The position numbers and the translations under genes are program-made. Positions 33,719 to 41,700 of a DNA stretch of 64,000 nucleotides are shown piece by piece. The stretch's first letter is position 1; each line of letters begins with the position of its first letter. Source of the stretch: Sediminicola sp037203765 (GTDB lineage: Bacteria; Bacteroidota; Bacteroidia; Flavobacteriales; Flavobacteriaceae); contig NZ_JBBCAS010000003.1 in assembly GCF_037203765.1 (NCBI RefSeq), positions 124,001 to 188,000 on the forward strand, in the 5' to 3' direction. Under the pieces are notes generated by a model. The model was not told where the DNA came from and ran no database searches. It saw nothing but the letters and a program-made list of their open reading frames with translations.

Positions 33719-36439
33719 TTATCTTCTCTGACTTCTATTTTCCCATTTGATATCCTTGAGTAGGGAGCTCTTTATCCCAATAAAGAAGTACCAACGCTCA
33801 TAGGTTCCAAATGGCGTCCAGTTGAAATTCAATCTAAAACTCTCTAAATCCCTTTCAAATCTAAAAGAGGTTAAGGTGAAGCCCTTGTTTGCAAAGTCGT
33901 ATCCCGAGGATACCCCAACGTTCCACATAGGGGTTAGGGAGATGTCCCCCGAAAACATTAGGGAGTTGTTGGTAATTTCACTCTGCCTGTTGTTATTGTT
34001 GTATGTTACGGCATAGGCGAGATTCAGGCTCCATGGAAGTTTGTTGCCATAGCTCGTCGTTTCCTCAGGCTCTTTATTGTCATCTTCTCTAAAACTTCGT
34101 TGATTGCCAAAGTCATCTGCCCTTCCAAAAAGATCATCTGTCCGTCCACCACTGGCAGCAACATAGTCGTCCGTAGGCTCCTCTTCATCGTCCTTTTTGT
34201 TCTTCCCAAAACTAGTGCTGCTGATTCTATAGCTTACATTGGCATTGGCTCTGGTCAATCTAAAAAGGCTACCTCCATTATCCTTGTTCCAGGTATCTAT
34301 TCGGGTTCCGTTATTGTCAATGGCGTATGGGTCCAAGCTGGATGAAAAGTTGATGGACATCTTATTGTTTAGAAGGGTGGTTCCTCCGGTTATACTCAGG
34401 GGGCTCAGTTTTAAGGAATCCGCTTCAAAATTATAGGCCGTTGATAAGTTAAAGCTGTTGAGCAGTGAAACTTTTTTGGGTTCTGTGGCCGTGGAATCCC
34501 TGTCCCTCACTTTGGCCTCCAAGGTGTTGGCCAAATTGAAGCTCATGGCGCTCGTTTTGTTCAGTCCGGGAGCTCCGTTCAAGGTGTTTTCAAATTTACT
34601 ATACCGTTGGATGTCTCCATTGGCATTGAGAATCTGATCCCCATTTTCATCCAAATAGTCTTGGTAATATTGATCAAAGGCTGGGGTGTAGCCATAGCTC
34701 ATGGAGGGTCTCATGGTGTGTCTAAGGGCTTGAATCTTTTTGTCCTCCCCAAAGTTAAAGGTCCCGTAGAGGGTGGTTCCAAGGCTGGCGGTCAAGTTGT
34801 ATTCACCATATCTCGCAAACTCGGAGACTGTATCAGTGACCACGCCACGTCTAGCATCTTCATCATATTCCCTATCATAGGTTTGCAGGGTCCATACGTC
34901 ATTGTAGTTCGCTCCCACGGTGACGCTAAAATGCTTGGCTACCTTAAAGTTGGTACTGATGGGGATGGTATGTATTGCTCCCACCTTGGCGCCTTCGAAC
35001 ATTTTGGAAGTGAAGAACAGGGAATCTGTGGTGGCAATTCTATTTTCTGCCCTTAGGTTATACTGTAAGTTGATATTTTGGATAAGCCCTTTCTTGATCC
35101 CATCACGTTTGGCAAAAGGAAAAATTCGCTCCATACTGGTAGTCAGCGTGGGCAAGGTCAGATTTACCGCTTCGGTATTGGTGTTCTGATTGTGCGTGGC
35201 CGTTATACTCATGTTTACCGAAGGATATTCGGGAAACGTCTTGGAATAGGAGATAGACGACGACAGGTTGTTGTTCTGTGTGTTGGGAACGTTAAACTGA
35301 TTTAAAGAGTTTCTATAGTATTGGCTACTACCAAAGTTTACCGAGGCCGAAAACCTGGAATTGGGACTTGCTTTGGTGTCTTGTGTATGGGACCATTGAA
35401 TGTTGTAATTGGAAGATCTGGAATAATCATCGAAGCCTTTTTGGCTGTTGATGATGTTTTCATACCTGACATTCACATTGCCTCTGAATTTATAACGCTG
35501 TATGTATTGCGACTCCCCTCTAAAACCATAACTGCCATTGGTATAAACATCTCCGGTTACACTCAGATCCACATAGTCATTGATGGGAAGGTAATACCCA
35601 CCATTCTGTAAAAAATATCCCCTCGTAGGATCGTTTCCTATGGTTGGAAACAACAATCCTGCAACTCGACCGGTTGTCAATGGAAAATAAGCAAAGGGCA
35701 ATGCAATGGGAGTAGGGACATCGGCAATATACATATTGCTATAGCCGGCAATAATTTTCTTCTTCGGTACAAACTTGGCCTTTCTCACCCTAATGTAATA
35801 ATCCGGATCTACCGTATCCTTGGAGGTGGTAAGTTTACCTTCGTATAGGAAATAAACAGAATCGTTCTCTTTTTTGGTGATCTGTGCATATACTTTCATG
35901 GCATCGCTTCCCAGTGCCCCTACATCTGCCTGTTGCTCGGATCGGGAATTGTAGATCAGTGCTTTTTGGGTGTCAAAATTAAAGCGGATGGAGTCGGGCC
36001 TCACCTCATTGGTCCCTTGTTTAAAATAGGGGATTTGGGAATAGGTACCCGTAGAGTCTTTGATTCTTCCGGCATAGACCTCATTTTTCTCGTAATCCAT
36101 GATAATGACACCGGCCTTTAGTTCGGTATCCTGGTAGTAGATTTCAGCCTCATTGTACAGATAGATCTTATGGTCTTTCTGACTGAGTTTTGCGTAGTCC
36201 TTGGCCTTGTATTTTATTTTGTCCAATAAAAGAGGTGCTTTTTTGGGCACGGTATCCTTTATAAGGGTGTCTTGTTTAATGGTGTCCTGTACGATGAATT
36301 TGGGTATGGGAGAGATGGTGACAGTATCCTGCTCGGCTTTTATGGGAACTGGGGAAACAGGAATATCCTGTGCAAACAAAGAGGATGCCGTCAGCAATAA
36401 CAGGAAATATAAAAGTAAATGATGTTTGTTTGATTGCAA
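33719..36439 (-). CDS. lptD: LPS-assembly outer-membrane protein LptD (Bacteroidota type)
   Basis: About 906 residues from TTG at 36439, which gives a standard signal peptide (QSNKHH, a hydrophobic stretch, cleavage after LFAQ). Longer in-frame extensions upstream would place 50 extra residues before the signal and would cross the TAAGTTTG promoter box. A proline/threonine-rich linker follows (repeated PVSP, QDTI), then an OstA-like domain (about 85-250: YLYNEAEIYYQDTELKAG, QKALIYNSRSEQQ), then the beta-barrel, ending in the strand FFIGIKSSLLKDIKWENR. It inserts LPS or lipid A-linked glycan into the outer membrane. Confidence 0.88.
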   Translation of the reverse strand: MQSNKHHLLLYFLLLLTASSLFAQDIPVSPVPIKAEQDTVTISPIPKFIVQDTIKQDTLIKDTVPKKAPLLLDKIKYKAKDYAKLSQKDHKIYLYNEAEIYYQDTELKAGVIIMDYEKNEVYAGRIKDSTGTYSQIPYFKQGTNEVRPDSIRFNFDTQKALIYNSRSEQQADVGALGSDAMKVYAQITKKENDSVYFLYEGKLTTSKDTVDPDYYIRVRKAKFVPKKKIIAGYSNMYIADVPTPIALPFAYFPLTTGRVAGLLFPTIGNDPTRGYFLQNGGYYLPINDYVDLSVTGDVYTNGSYGFRGESQYIQRYKFRGNVNVRYENIINSQKGFDDYSRSSNYNIQWSHTQDTKASPNSRFSASVNFGSSQYYRNSLNQFNVPNTQNNNLSSSISYSKTFPEYPSVNMSITATHNQNTNTEAVNLTLPTLTTSMERIFPFAKRDGIKKGLIQNINLQYNLRAENRIATTDSLFFTSKMFEGAKVGAIHTIPISTNFKVAKHFSVTVGANYNDVWTLQTYDREYDEDARRGVVTDTVSEFARYGEYNLTASLGTTLYGTFNFGEDKKIQALRHTMRPSMSYGYTPAFDQYYQDYLDENGDQILNANGDIQRYSKFENTLNGAPGLNKTSAMSFNLANTLEAKVRDRDSTATEPKKVSLLNSFNLSTAYNFEADSLKLSPLSITGGTTLLNNKMSINFSSSLDPYAIDNNGTRIDTWNKDNGGSLFRLTRANANVSYRISSTSFGKNKKDDEEEPTDDYVAASGGRTDDLFGRADDFGNQRSFREDDNKEPEETTSYGNKLPWSLNLAYAVTYNNNNRQSEITNNSLMFSGDISLTPMWNVGVSSGYDFANKGFTLTSFRFERDLESFRLNFNWTPFGTYERWYFFIGIKSSLLKDIKWENRSQRR

Positions 36440-36463
36440 GACTTTAAATCCTATTTTTGTAAC

Positions 36464-36492
36464 AGTTTGGCTTAATTTTTGGAAACCAAACT
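36464..36492. repeat. Inverted repeat overlapping the lptD -7 box
   Basis: AGTTTGG at 36464-36470 and its exact inverse CCAAACT at 36486-36492, separated by 15 bases. The right arm overlaps the minus-strand TAAGTTTG box. It could be an operator or form a hairpin in the 5' leader. Confidence 0.5.
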
Positions 36493-36494
36493 TA
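36487..36494 (-). promoter_or_regulatory. Probable -7 promoter box of lptD
   Basis: Minus-strand TAAGTTTG is an exact TAnnTTTG match, 48 bases upstream of the TTG start at 36439. No TTTG lies at the ideal -33 distance. Confidence 0.42.
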
Positions 36495-36658
36495 CATATA
36501 TTTTTTGTTCCGCCTGTACCTGATAGCAAAAATTTAACCATATGAATAGCGTATTTGCACAATGGGTTATTTGCATCAGGAGTGGCCAAAAATACCACCT
36601 AATTCTGGAGGAAAGAGAAAAATAATGTATAAAAATTCAAAATTTGTATAATAGCATT

Positions 36659-37942
36659 ATGGTTAAATATATTGTGGGTAAGCGTTTTTGTGCAGTAGCT
36701 TTTATAGTCTTGGCTTTTTTATTGTCTTCCTTCAGTGTTCCTGGAGACAAAAAGCCCAAGGAAAAAACGTTTGTGGTTGTTTTGGATGCAGGTCATGGAG
36801 GCCATGACCCGGGCAATTTGGGGAACGGATACCTCGAAAAGAATATAGCTTTAAATATCGTGCTGAATGTGGGCAAGATGTTGGAGAAGAACCCAAATGT
36901 CAAAGTTGTTTATACCAGAAAGGACGACACTTTTGTGGATTTATACGTAAGGGGACAAATAGCCAATAAGGCTGATGCCGATCTCTTTGTATCTGTTCAT
37001 TGCGATTCACATAATTCTGATGCCCATGGGGCAGGAACTTTTGTGCTGGGACTCCATGCCAACAAACAGAACTTCGAAATAGCCAAAAAGGAGAACTCGG
37101 CAATTTATTTGGAGGATGATTATGAGACGAGGTATGCGGGTTACGATATCAATTCACCGGAATCCATCATCGGAATGACCATTATGCAAGAAGAATTCCT
37201 CGATCAAAGCATTGCCCTGGCAAAATTGATTCAGGACAACTTTACGGGCAAATTAAAGCGGGTGGACAGAAAAGTGAAACAAGCGGGTTTTATTGTGCTT
37301 CACCAGACCTTTATGCCCAGTGTTTTGGTAGAGACCGGATTTCTGACCAATAAGTCGGAAGGGGCTTATTTAAATTCCAGCAGGGGTCAAACCGAAATGG
37401 GAACTGCCATTGCTTCGGCCATCTTGGATTATAAGAACTCCAGGAACGGCAATATGACGTTGGATTATGTTAAAAAGGAATCGCCAAGTGCGGCCTCAGT
37501 AGCCAAGGAGGCAGTTAAAAAAGAGTCGCCCAAGGAGGAAATGGTACGGGTAAAACAGGTGGTGACACCAACTGCAAAGGAAAAGGAAACTCCCAAGGAG
37601 ACCGTGGTAAAAACCAAGGAATCCAAACCAGAGTCGAAAGAGGAAGGTGTTGATCCCATAGAATTCAAGAAGAAAAGCAATTTGGTGTTTAAAGTGCAAC
37701 TTTTTGCCAGTTCCAAGGTTGTTCCCTTGGAATCGGAAAACTTTAAGGGCCTCAACAAACTTTCCAAGGAGCCGGTGGGCAATCTTTTCCGATATATGTA
37801 CGGTAATGCCGAGAACTATTTTGATGCCAAACTGTTGAAGTCCAATGCAGATGCCAAAGGATATACAACTTCCTACGTTGTGGCATATAAGGATGGAAAG
37901 CGCATTTCCTTGGAGGACGCAATGAAATACGTATCTGAATAA
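36659..37942 (+). CDS. N-acetylmuramoyl-L-alanine amidase (Amidase_3) with C-terminal SPOR-like region
   Basis: About 427 residues from the ATG at 36659; a TTG five codons earlier is an alternative. Signal peptide (residues 8-24). Amidase_3 catalytic domain about 40-265 with zinc ligands DAGHGGHDPG and the Glu of LEKNIALNI, then VSVHCDSH and VLVETGFLTNKSE. A charged Lys/Glu-rich linker (about 280-345) leads to a C-terminal SPOR-like domain (NLVFKVQLFASSK, then NLFRYMYGN). It cleaves the amide between MurNAc and the peptide during daughter-cell separation. It sits divergent to lptD and upstream of the MlaD-like gene. Confidence 0.92.
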   Translation: MVKYIVGKRFCAVAFIVLAFLLSSFSVPGDKKPKEKTFVVVLDAGHGGHDPGNLGNGYLEKNIALNIVLNVGKMLEKNPNVKVVYTRKDDTFVDLYVRGQIANKADADLFVSVHCDSHNSDAHGAGTFVLGLHANKQNFEIAKKENSAIYLEDDYETRYAGYDINSPESIIGMTIMQEEFLDQSIALAKLIQDNFTGKLKRVDRKVKQAGFIVLHQTFMPSVLVETGFLTNKSEGAYLNSSRGQTEMGTAIASAILDYKNSRNGNMTLDYVKKESPSAASVAKEAVKKESPKEEMVRVKQVVTPTAKEKETPKETVVKTKESKPESKEEGVDPIEFKKKSNLVFKVQLFASSKVVPLESENFKGLNKLSKEPVGNLFRYMYGNAENYFDAKLLKSNADAKGYTTSYVVAYKDGKRISLEDAMKYVSE

Positions 37943-37998
37943 TAGCCCCTCTTCTAAAAATTATTTCTAATTTTGTTAAGAACAGTAAATCGATCTCT

Positions 37999-38964
37999 TT
38001 GAAAATATCTAGGGAAATTAAGACAGGAATTATCGTATTGGGCGGTATCCTGTTGTTTGTTTTAGGTTTTAGTTATTTAAAATCTTCACCAATTTTTGAC
38101 AACAGTAAGACCTTTTATGCGGTATACAAACATGTTGGTGGACTCCAGCCTGGGACCCAGGTATCCATCAACGGTTTTGCAGTGGGCAAGGTGAACGATA
38201 TAAGGTTTAAAGATCAATCTGGATTGTTGTTGGTTACTTTTTCGGTGGACAACAAATTTCAGTTTTCTAAAAACAGTACAGCGGAACTTTATGATACAGG
38301 TATCATTGGGGGCAAGGGAATTCAAATAAAACCGGTCTTCGATAACGCGCCTATGGCCAAATCTGGAGATACTTTGAAAACGGAGACCAGACCTGGACTT
38401 ACAGAATTGGTACAACAAAAACTGACCCCTTTGCAGTTAAAAGTAGAGGATGCCGTTTCCAATGCGGATTCTCTTTTGGTAAACTTTAATGAGATCCTGG
38501 ACGACAAGACCAAAAAGGATTTAAGGGAAAGCATAAGCGGGTTAAATACATTGGTCCAAAGTTTTCAGGGAAGTGCCAAGGCCATGAATGAATTATTGGT
38601 AGGCAACAAGGATAAATTGGACGGGTCTATTGATGACCTAAGTAACATCACAGGAAATTTTTCCAAATTATCAGATTCCATATCCAATTCGGGAATTGCG
38701 GAAACCATGGAAAGCTTGCAGTCTACCATTAAAAATTTGGATGGACTATTGGCTAAAATGGAACAGGGTGAAGGTACCTTGGGCAAATTGATGGAAAACG
38801 AGGAACTCTATAACAATATGTCCAGTGCTACAAGAGAGCTAGATCTTCTGTTGCAGGATTTCAGGTTAAATCCAAAACGTTATGTAAACGTGTCTGTCTT
38901 TGGTAAAAAACAAAAGGAATACACATTGCCAGAAAACGATCCGGCAGATAACAACAACAATTAG
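37999..38964 (+). CDS. MlaD/MCE-family lipid transport protein
   Basis: 321 residues starting at TTG 37999; no ATG exists nearby, and the N terminus MKISREIKTGIIVLGGILL is the usual flavobacterial form. One membrane helix (about 9-27), an MCE domain (about 38-115: YAVYKHVGGLQPGTQVSINGFAVGKV, GIIGGKGIQI) and a long helical C terminus (about 130-290). MCE proteins bind lipids in the periplasm and pass them between membranes. No mlaE or mlaF is next to it, so it is an orphan of the ABC system in this window. It ends 3 bases before the Fe-S gene. Confidence 0.88.
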   Translation: MKISREIKTGIIVLGGILLFVLGFSYLKSSPIFDNSKTFYAVYKHVGGLQPGTQVSINGFAVGKVNDIRFKDQSGLLLVTFSVDNKFQFSKNSTAELYDTGIIGGKGIQIKPVFDNAPMAKSGDTLKTETRPGLTELVQQKLTPLQLKVEDAVSNADSLLVNFNEILDDKTKKDLRESISGLNTLVQSFQGSAKAMNELLVGNKDKLDGSIDDLSNITGNFSKLSDSISNSGIAETMESLQSTIKNLDGLLAKMEQGEGTLGKLMENEELYNNMSSATRELDLLLQDFRLNPKRYVNVSVFGKKQKEYTLPENDPADNNNN

Positions 38965-38967
38965 GAT

Positions 38968-40293
38968 ATGGAGTACCTTCCCAATATTTTATTTGCGATT
39001 ATATTAATTGGTGCAATTACCTTTTTTGCGAAGAATGTAAAAAGGCTTTCCCGAAATATCAAATTGGGAAAGGATGTGGATGTTAGTGATAACAAACCAC
39101 AGCGATGGCGCAATATGGCCAAAATTGCCCTAGGGCAGACCAAAATGGTGGTGAGGCCCATTGCCGGTATCATGCATATTATTGTTTATGTTGGATTCAT
39201 CATAATCAACATTGAGGTCCTCGAAATTATCATCGATGGGCTATTGGGCACACATCGTATTTTTGCGCCTCTGGGGAGTATTTATAATTTTTTGATCGCT
39301 TCCTTTGAGATCTTGGCGTTTTTGGTCATTGTGGCGGTGGTTGTTTTTTGGTTGAGGCGAAATGTGGTGCGAATCCAACGATTTTTCAAACCTGAAATGA
39401 AAGGTTGGCCCAAAAAAGATGCCGATCTGATCCTGTATATAGAATTGGTTTTGATGTTCTTGTTCCTGACCATGAACGGTGCCGATTATCAATTACAGCA
39501 ATTGGGAGCCGAGCATTATACCCAAGCTGGAGCCTTTCCCGTTAGTCAGTACTTGGCGCCAATTTTTGATGGGATGAGTATCCCGTCATTGGTACTAGTG
39601 GAAAGAAGTGCTTGGTGGCTTCATATTGTTGGGATTTTGTTCTTTTTAAATTATCTCTACTACTCCAAACATCTACATATCCTTTTGGCTTTTCCGAATA
39701 CGTATTTCGGTAAACTAAGGCCAAAAGGGCAATTCGACAATTTGGAAGCAGTAACCAAAGAGGTAAAATTGATGATGGATCCCACAGCAGATCCGTTTGC
39801 TGCCCCTGTGGAAGGAGCGGAGCCTCCTGCAAAATTTGGAGCTTCCGATGTTATGGATCTCAATTGGGTCCAGCTATTGAATGCATATACCTGTACAGAA
39901 TGTGGAAGGTGTACCAGTGAATGTCCGGCAAATCAAACGGGAAAGAAGCTTTCCCCTAGAAAGATCATGATGGACACCAGGGACCGTTTGGAAGAAGTGG
40001 GGAAAAACATGGATGCCAATAACGGCGAGTTCAAGATGGATGGGAAAGAGTTGTTGGGTGATTATATTTCCCATGAGGAATTGTGGGCCTGTACCTCTTG
40101 TAATGCCTGCGTGGAGGCATGTCCTGTGAGTATAGATCCGTTGTCCATTATCATGGACATGAGACGTTATCTGGTTATGGAGCAATCCGCAGCCCCCTCA
40201 GATTTGAACAATATGATGGGTAATATTGAAAATAATGGTGCCCCTTGGCCGTTCAATCAAATGGACAGGCTCAATTGGGCAAAGGAATCATAA
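38968..40293 (+). CDS. Membrane-bound (Fe-S) oxidoreductase with two 4Fe-4S sites
   Basis: 441 residues. N-terminal third has about five membrane helices (nitrate-reductase gamma/HdrE-like), then a soluble ferredoxin-type domain with C309-xx-C312-xx-C315-xxx-C319-P and C375-xx-C378-xx-C381-xxx-C385-P. With the following CCG-domain protein it resembles HdrE/HdrC-plus-HdrB or GlpC-type electron-transfer units. Donor and acceptor are unknown. Its stop is 16 bases upstream of the partner gene. Confidence 0.85.
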   Translation: MEYLPNILFAIILIGAITFFAKNVKRLSRNIKLGKDVDVSDNKPQRWRNMAKIALGQTKMVVRPIAGIMHIIVYVGFIIINIEVLEIIIDGLLGTHRIFAPLGSIYNFLIASFEILAFLVIVAVVVFWLRRNVVRIQRFFKPEMKGWPKKDADLILYIELVLMFLFLTMNGADYQLQQLGAEHYTQAGAFPVSQYLAPIFDGMSIPSLVLVERSAWWLHIVGILFFLNYLYYSKHLHILLAFPNTYFGKLRPKGQFDNLEAVTKEVKLMMDPTADPFAAPVEGAEPPAKFGASDVMDLNWVQLLNAYTCTECGRCTSECPANQTGKKLSPRKIMMDTRDRLEEVGKNMDANNGEFKMDGKELLGDYISHEELWACTSCNACVEACPVSIDPLSIIMDMRRYLVMEQSAAPSDLNNMMGNIENNGAPWPFNQMDRLNWAKES

Positions 40294-40309
40294 AAATACA
40301 GCTTAAAAT

Positions 40310-41101
40310 ATGGGCAATGAACTAAAGGTGCCAACCATGGCAGAACTGTTTGCAGCTGGTCAGCAGCCAGAAGTATTGTTTTGGGTGGGATGCGCAGGAA
40401 GTTTTGATGATAGGGCAAAAAAAATTACCAAGGCATTCGTAAAAATCCTGAACAAAGCAAAGGTGAGCTTTGCTGTTCTGGGAACAGAGGAAAGCTGTAC
40501 CGGTGATCCGGCCAAAAGGGCTGGGAACGAATTTTTGTTCCAAATGCAGGCCGTAACCAATATTGAGGTGCTCAATGGTTATGGCGTAAAGAAAGTGGTT
40601 ACCGCATGTCCACATTGCTTTAATACCATAAAAAATGAATACCCGGGATTGGGTGGGGATTACGAAGTAGTGCACCATACCCAATTTCTAAAACAGTTAT
40701 TGGAAGAGGGAAGGATCACCATGGAAGGGGGGCAGTTCAAAGGAAAGCGGATCACTTTTCACGATCCCTGCTATTTGGGACGTGCAAACAATGTATACGA
40801 GGCTCCCAGGGACCTGATCAAAAAACTCGATGCAGAACTGGTAGAAATGAAGAACTGCAAAAAGAAGGGCTTGTGCTGTGGTGCAGGAGGGGCCCAGATG
40901 TTCAAGGAGCCGGAAAAAGGGGATAAGGATGTCAATATAGAAAGGACCGAGCAAGCTTTGGAAACCCAACCCGAAATCATTGCAGCAGGTTGTCCATTTT
41001 GTAACACCATGATGACGGATGGGGTTAAGAACAAGGAAAAAGAAGGTGCTGTGGCAGTAATGGATATTGCAGAACTGATTGCCACTGCCGAAGATTTATA
41101 A
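40310..41101 (+). CDS. (Fe-S)-binding protein with CCG domains (heterodisulfide-reductase B-like)
   Basis: 263 residues. Two cysteine-rich CCG modules: VGCAGSFDDRAKK with CTGDPAKR, ACPHCFNTIKNEYP; and HDPCYLGRANNVYEAPRDL, CCGAGGAQMF, AAGCPFCNTMM. This is the cluster-binding partner of the membrane Fe-S protein upstream. It fits GlpC, LutA or HdrB-like quinone-linked oxidoreductases, but the substrate cannot be told. It is cotranscribed with the upstream gene. Confidence 0.87.
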   Translation: MGNELKVPTMAELFAAGQQPEVLFWVGCAGSFDDRAKKITKAFVKILNKAKVSFAVLGTEESCTGDPAKRAGNEFLFQMQAVTNIEVLNGYGVKKVVTACPHCFNTIKNEYPGLGGDYEVVHHTQFLKQLLEEGRITMEGGQFKGKRITFHDPCYLGRANNVYEAPRDLIKKLDAELVEMKNCKKKGLCCGAGGAQMFKEPEKGDKDVNIERTEQALETQPEIIAAGCPFCNTMMTDGVKNKEKEGAVAVMDIAELIATAEDL

Positions 41102-41111
41102 AAAAGAACAC

Positions 41112-41594
41112 ATGTTAGTAGAATTCAATTCGTTATCAGATACTTCAAGGGTATGGATCTATCAAGCCAGTAGAAGCTTCAGTGCAGAGGAGTTGGAAGA
41201 AGTGCGGACTGGTTTGGAACAATTTATCAAGGCATGGACAGCCCATGGCAGTCAGCTGGCAGCTGGCTATGAGATTCGCTATAATCGGTTTATTGTAATT
41301 GCCCTGGACCAGACCAATGCCTCGGCTTCAGGTTGTTCCATTGATGCTTCAGTACGTTTCATACAGGACTTGGAAAAGAAGTACGACATTGATCTTTTGG
41401 ATAAAATGAACGTTTCCTATAAGCAAGGGGAGTTTGTGGCCTATAAATCCTTGATCGATTTTAAAAAGATGGCCAAGAATAAATCGGTCTCCAAAAACAC
41501 CATCGTCTTCAATAATTTGGTAACCAATAAATTGGAGTACGAAAACCATTGGGAGGTGCCTGCCGAAGAAAGCTGGCATGCTCGTTTTATGTAA
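41112..41594 (+). CDS. Conserved flavobacterial protein, unknown function (often mislabelled ABC transporter ATPase)
   Basis: About 160 residues from the ATG at 41112. It is widely conserved in Flavobacteriaceae as far as I recall, and is often annotated as an ABC transporter ATPase, yet I see no Walker A, Walker B or signature motif. Visible blocks are WIYQASRSFSAEELEEVR, WTAHGSQLAAGYEIRYNRFIVIALDQT and SASGCSIDASVRFIQDLEKKYDIDLLDK. No signal peptide, so it is cytoplasmic. It follows the Fe-S pair by 10 bases and may belong to that operon. Confidence 0.75.
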   Translation: MLVEFNSLSDTSRVWIYQASRSFSAEELEEVRTGLEQFIKAWTAHGSQLAAGYEIRYNRFIVIALDQTNASASGCSIDASVRFIQDLEKKYDIDLLDKMNVSYKQGEFVAYKSLIDFKKMAKNKSVSKNTIVFNNLVTNKLEYENHWEVPAEESWHARFM

Positions 41595-41700
41595 TCCTTT
41601 CTGCTGGATTTCAAATCATAAATGTCTCTTAAGTTTATGATGACCAGTGTGTTTAATATTTTCTTTTTACTTAAGTTAGTACCTTAGAATACATGTTTTT

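Noticed and set aside
41112..41594. ABC transporter ATPase label for this gene
   Set aside because: No Walker A, Walker B or ABC signature is present and the length is too short; reported as unknown function.
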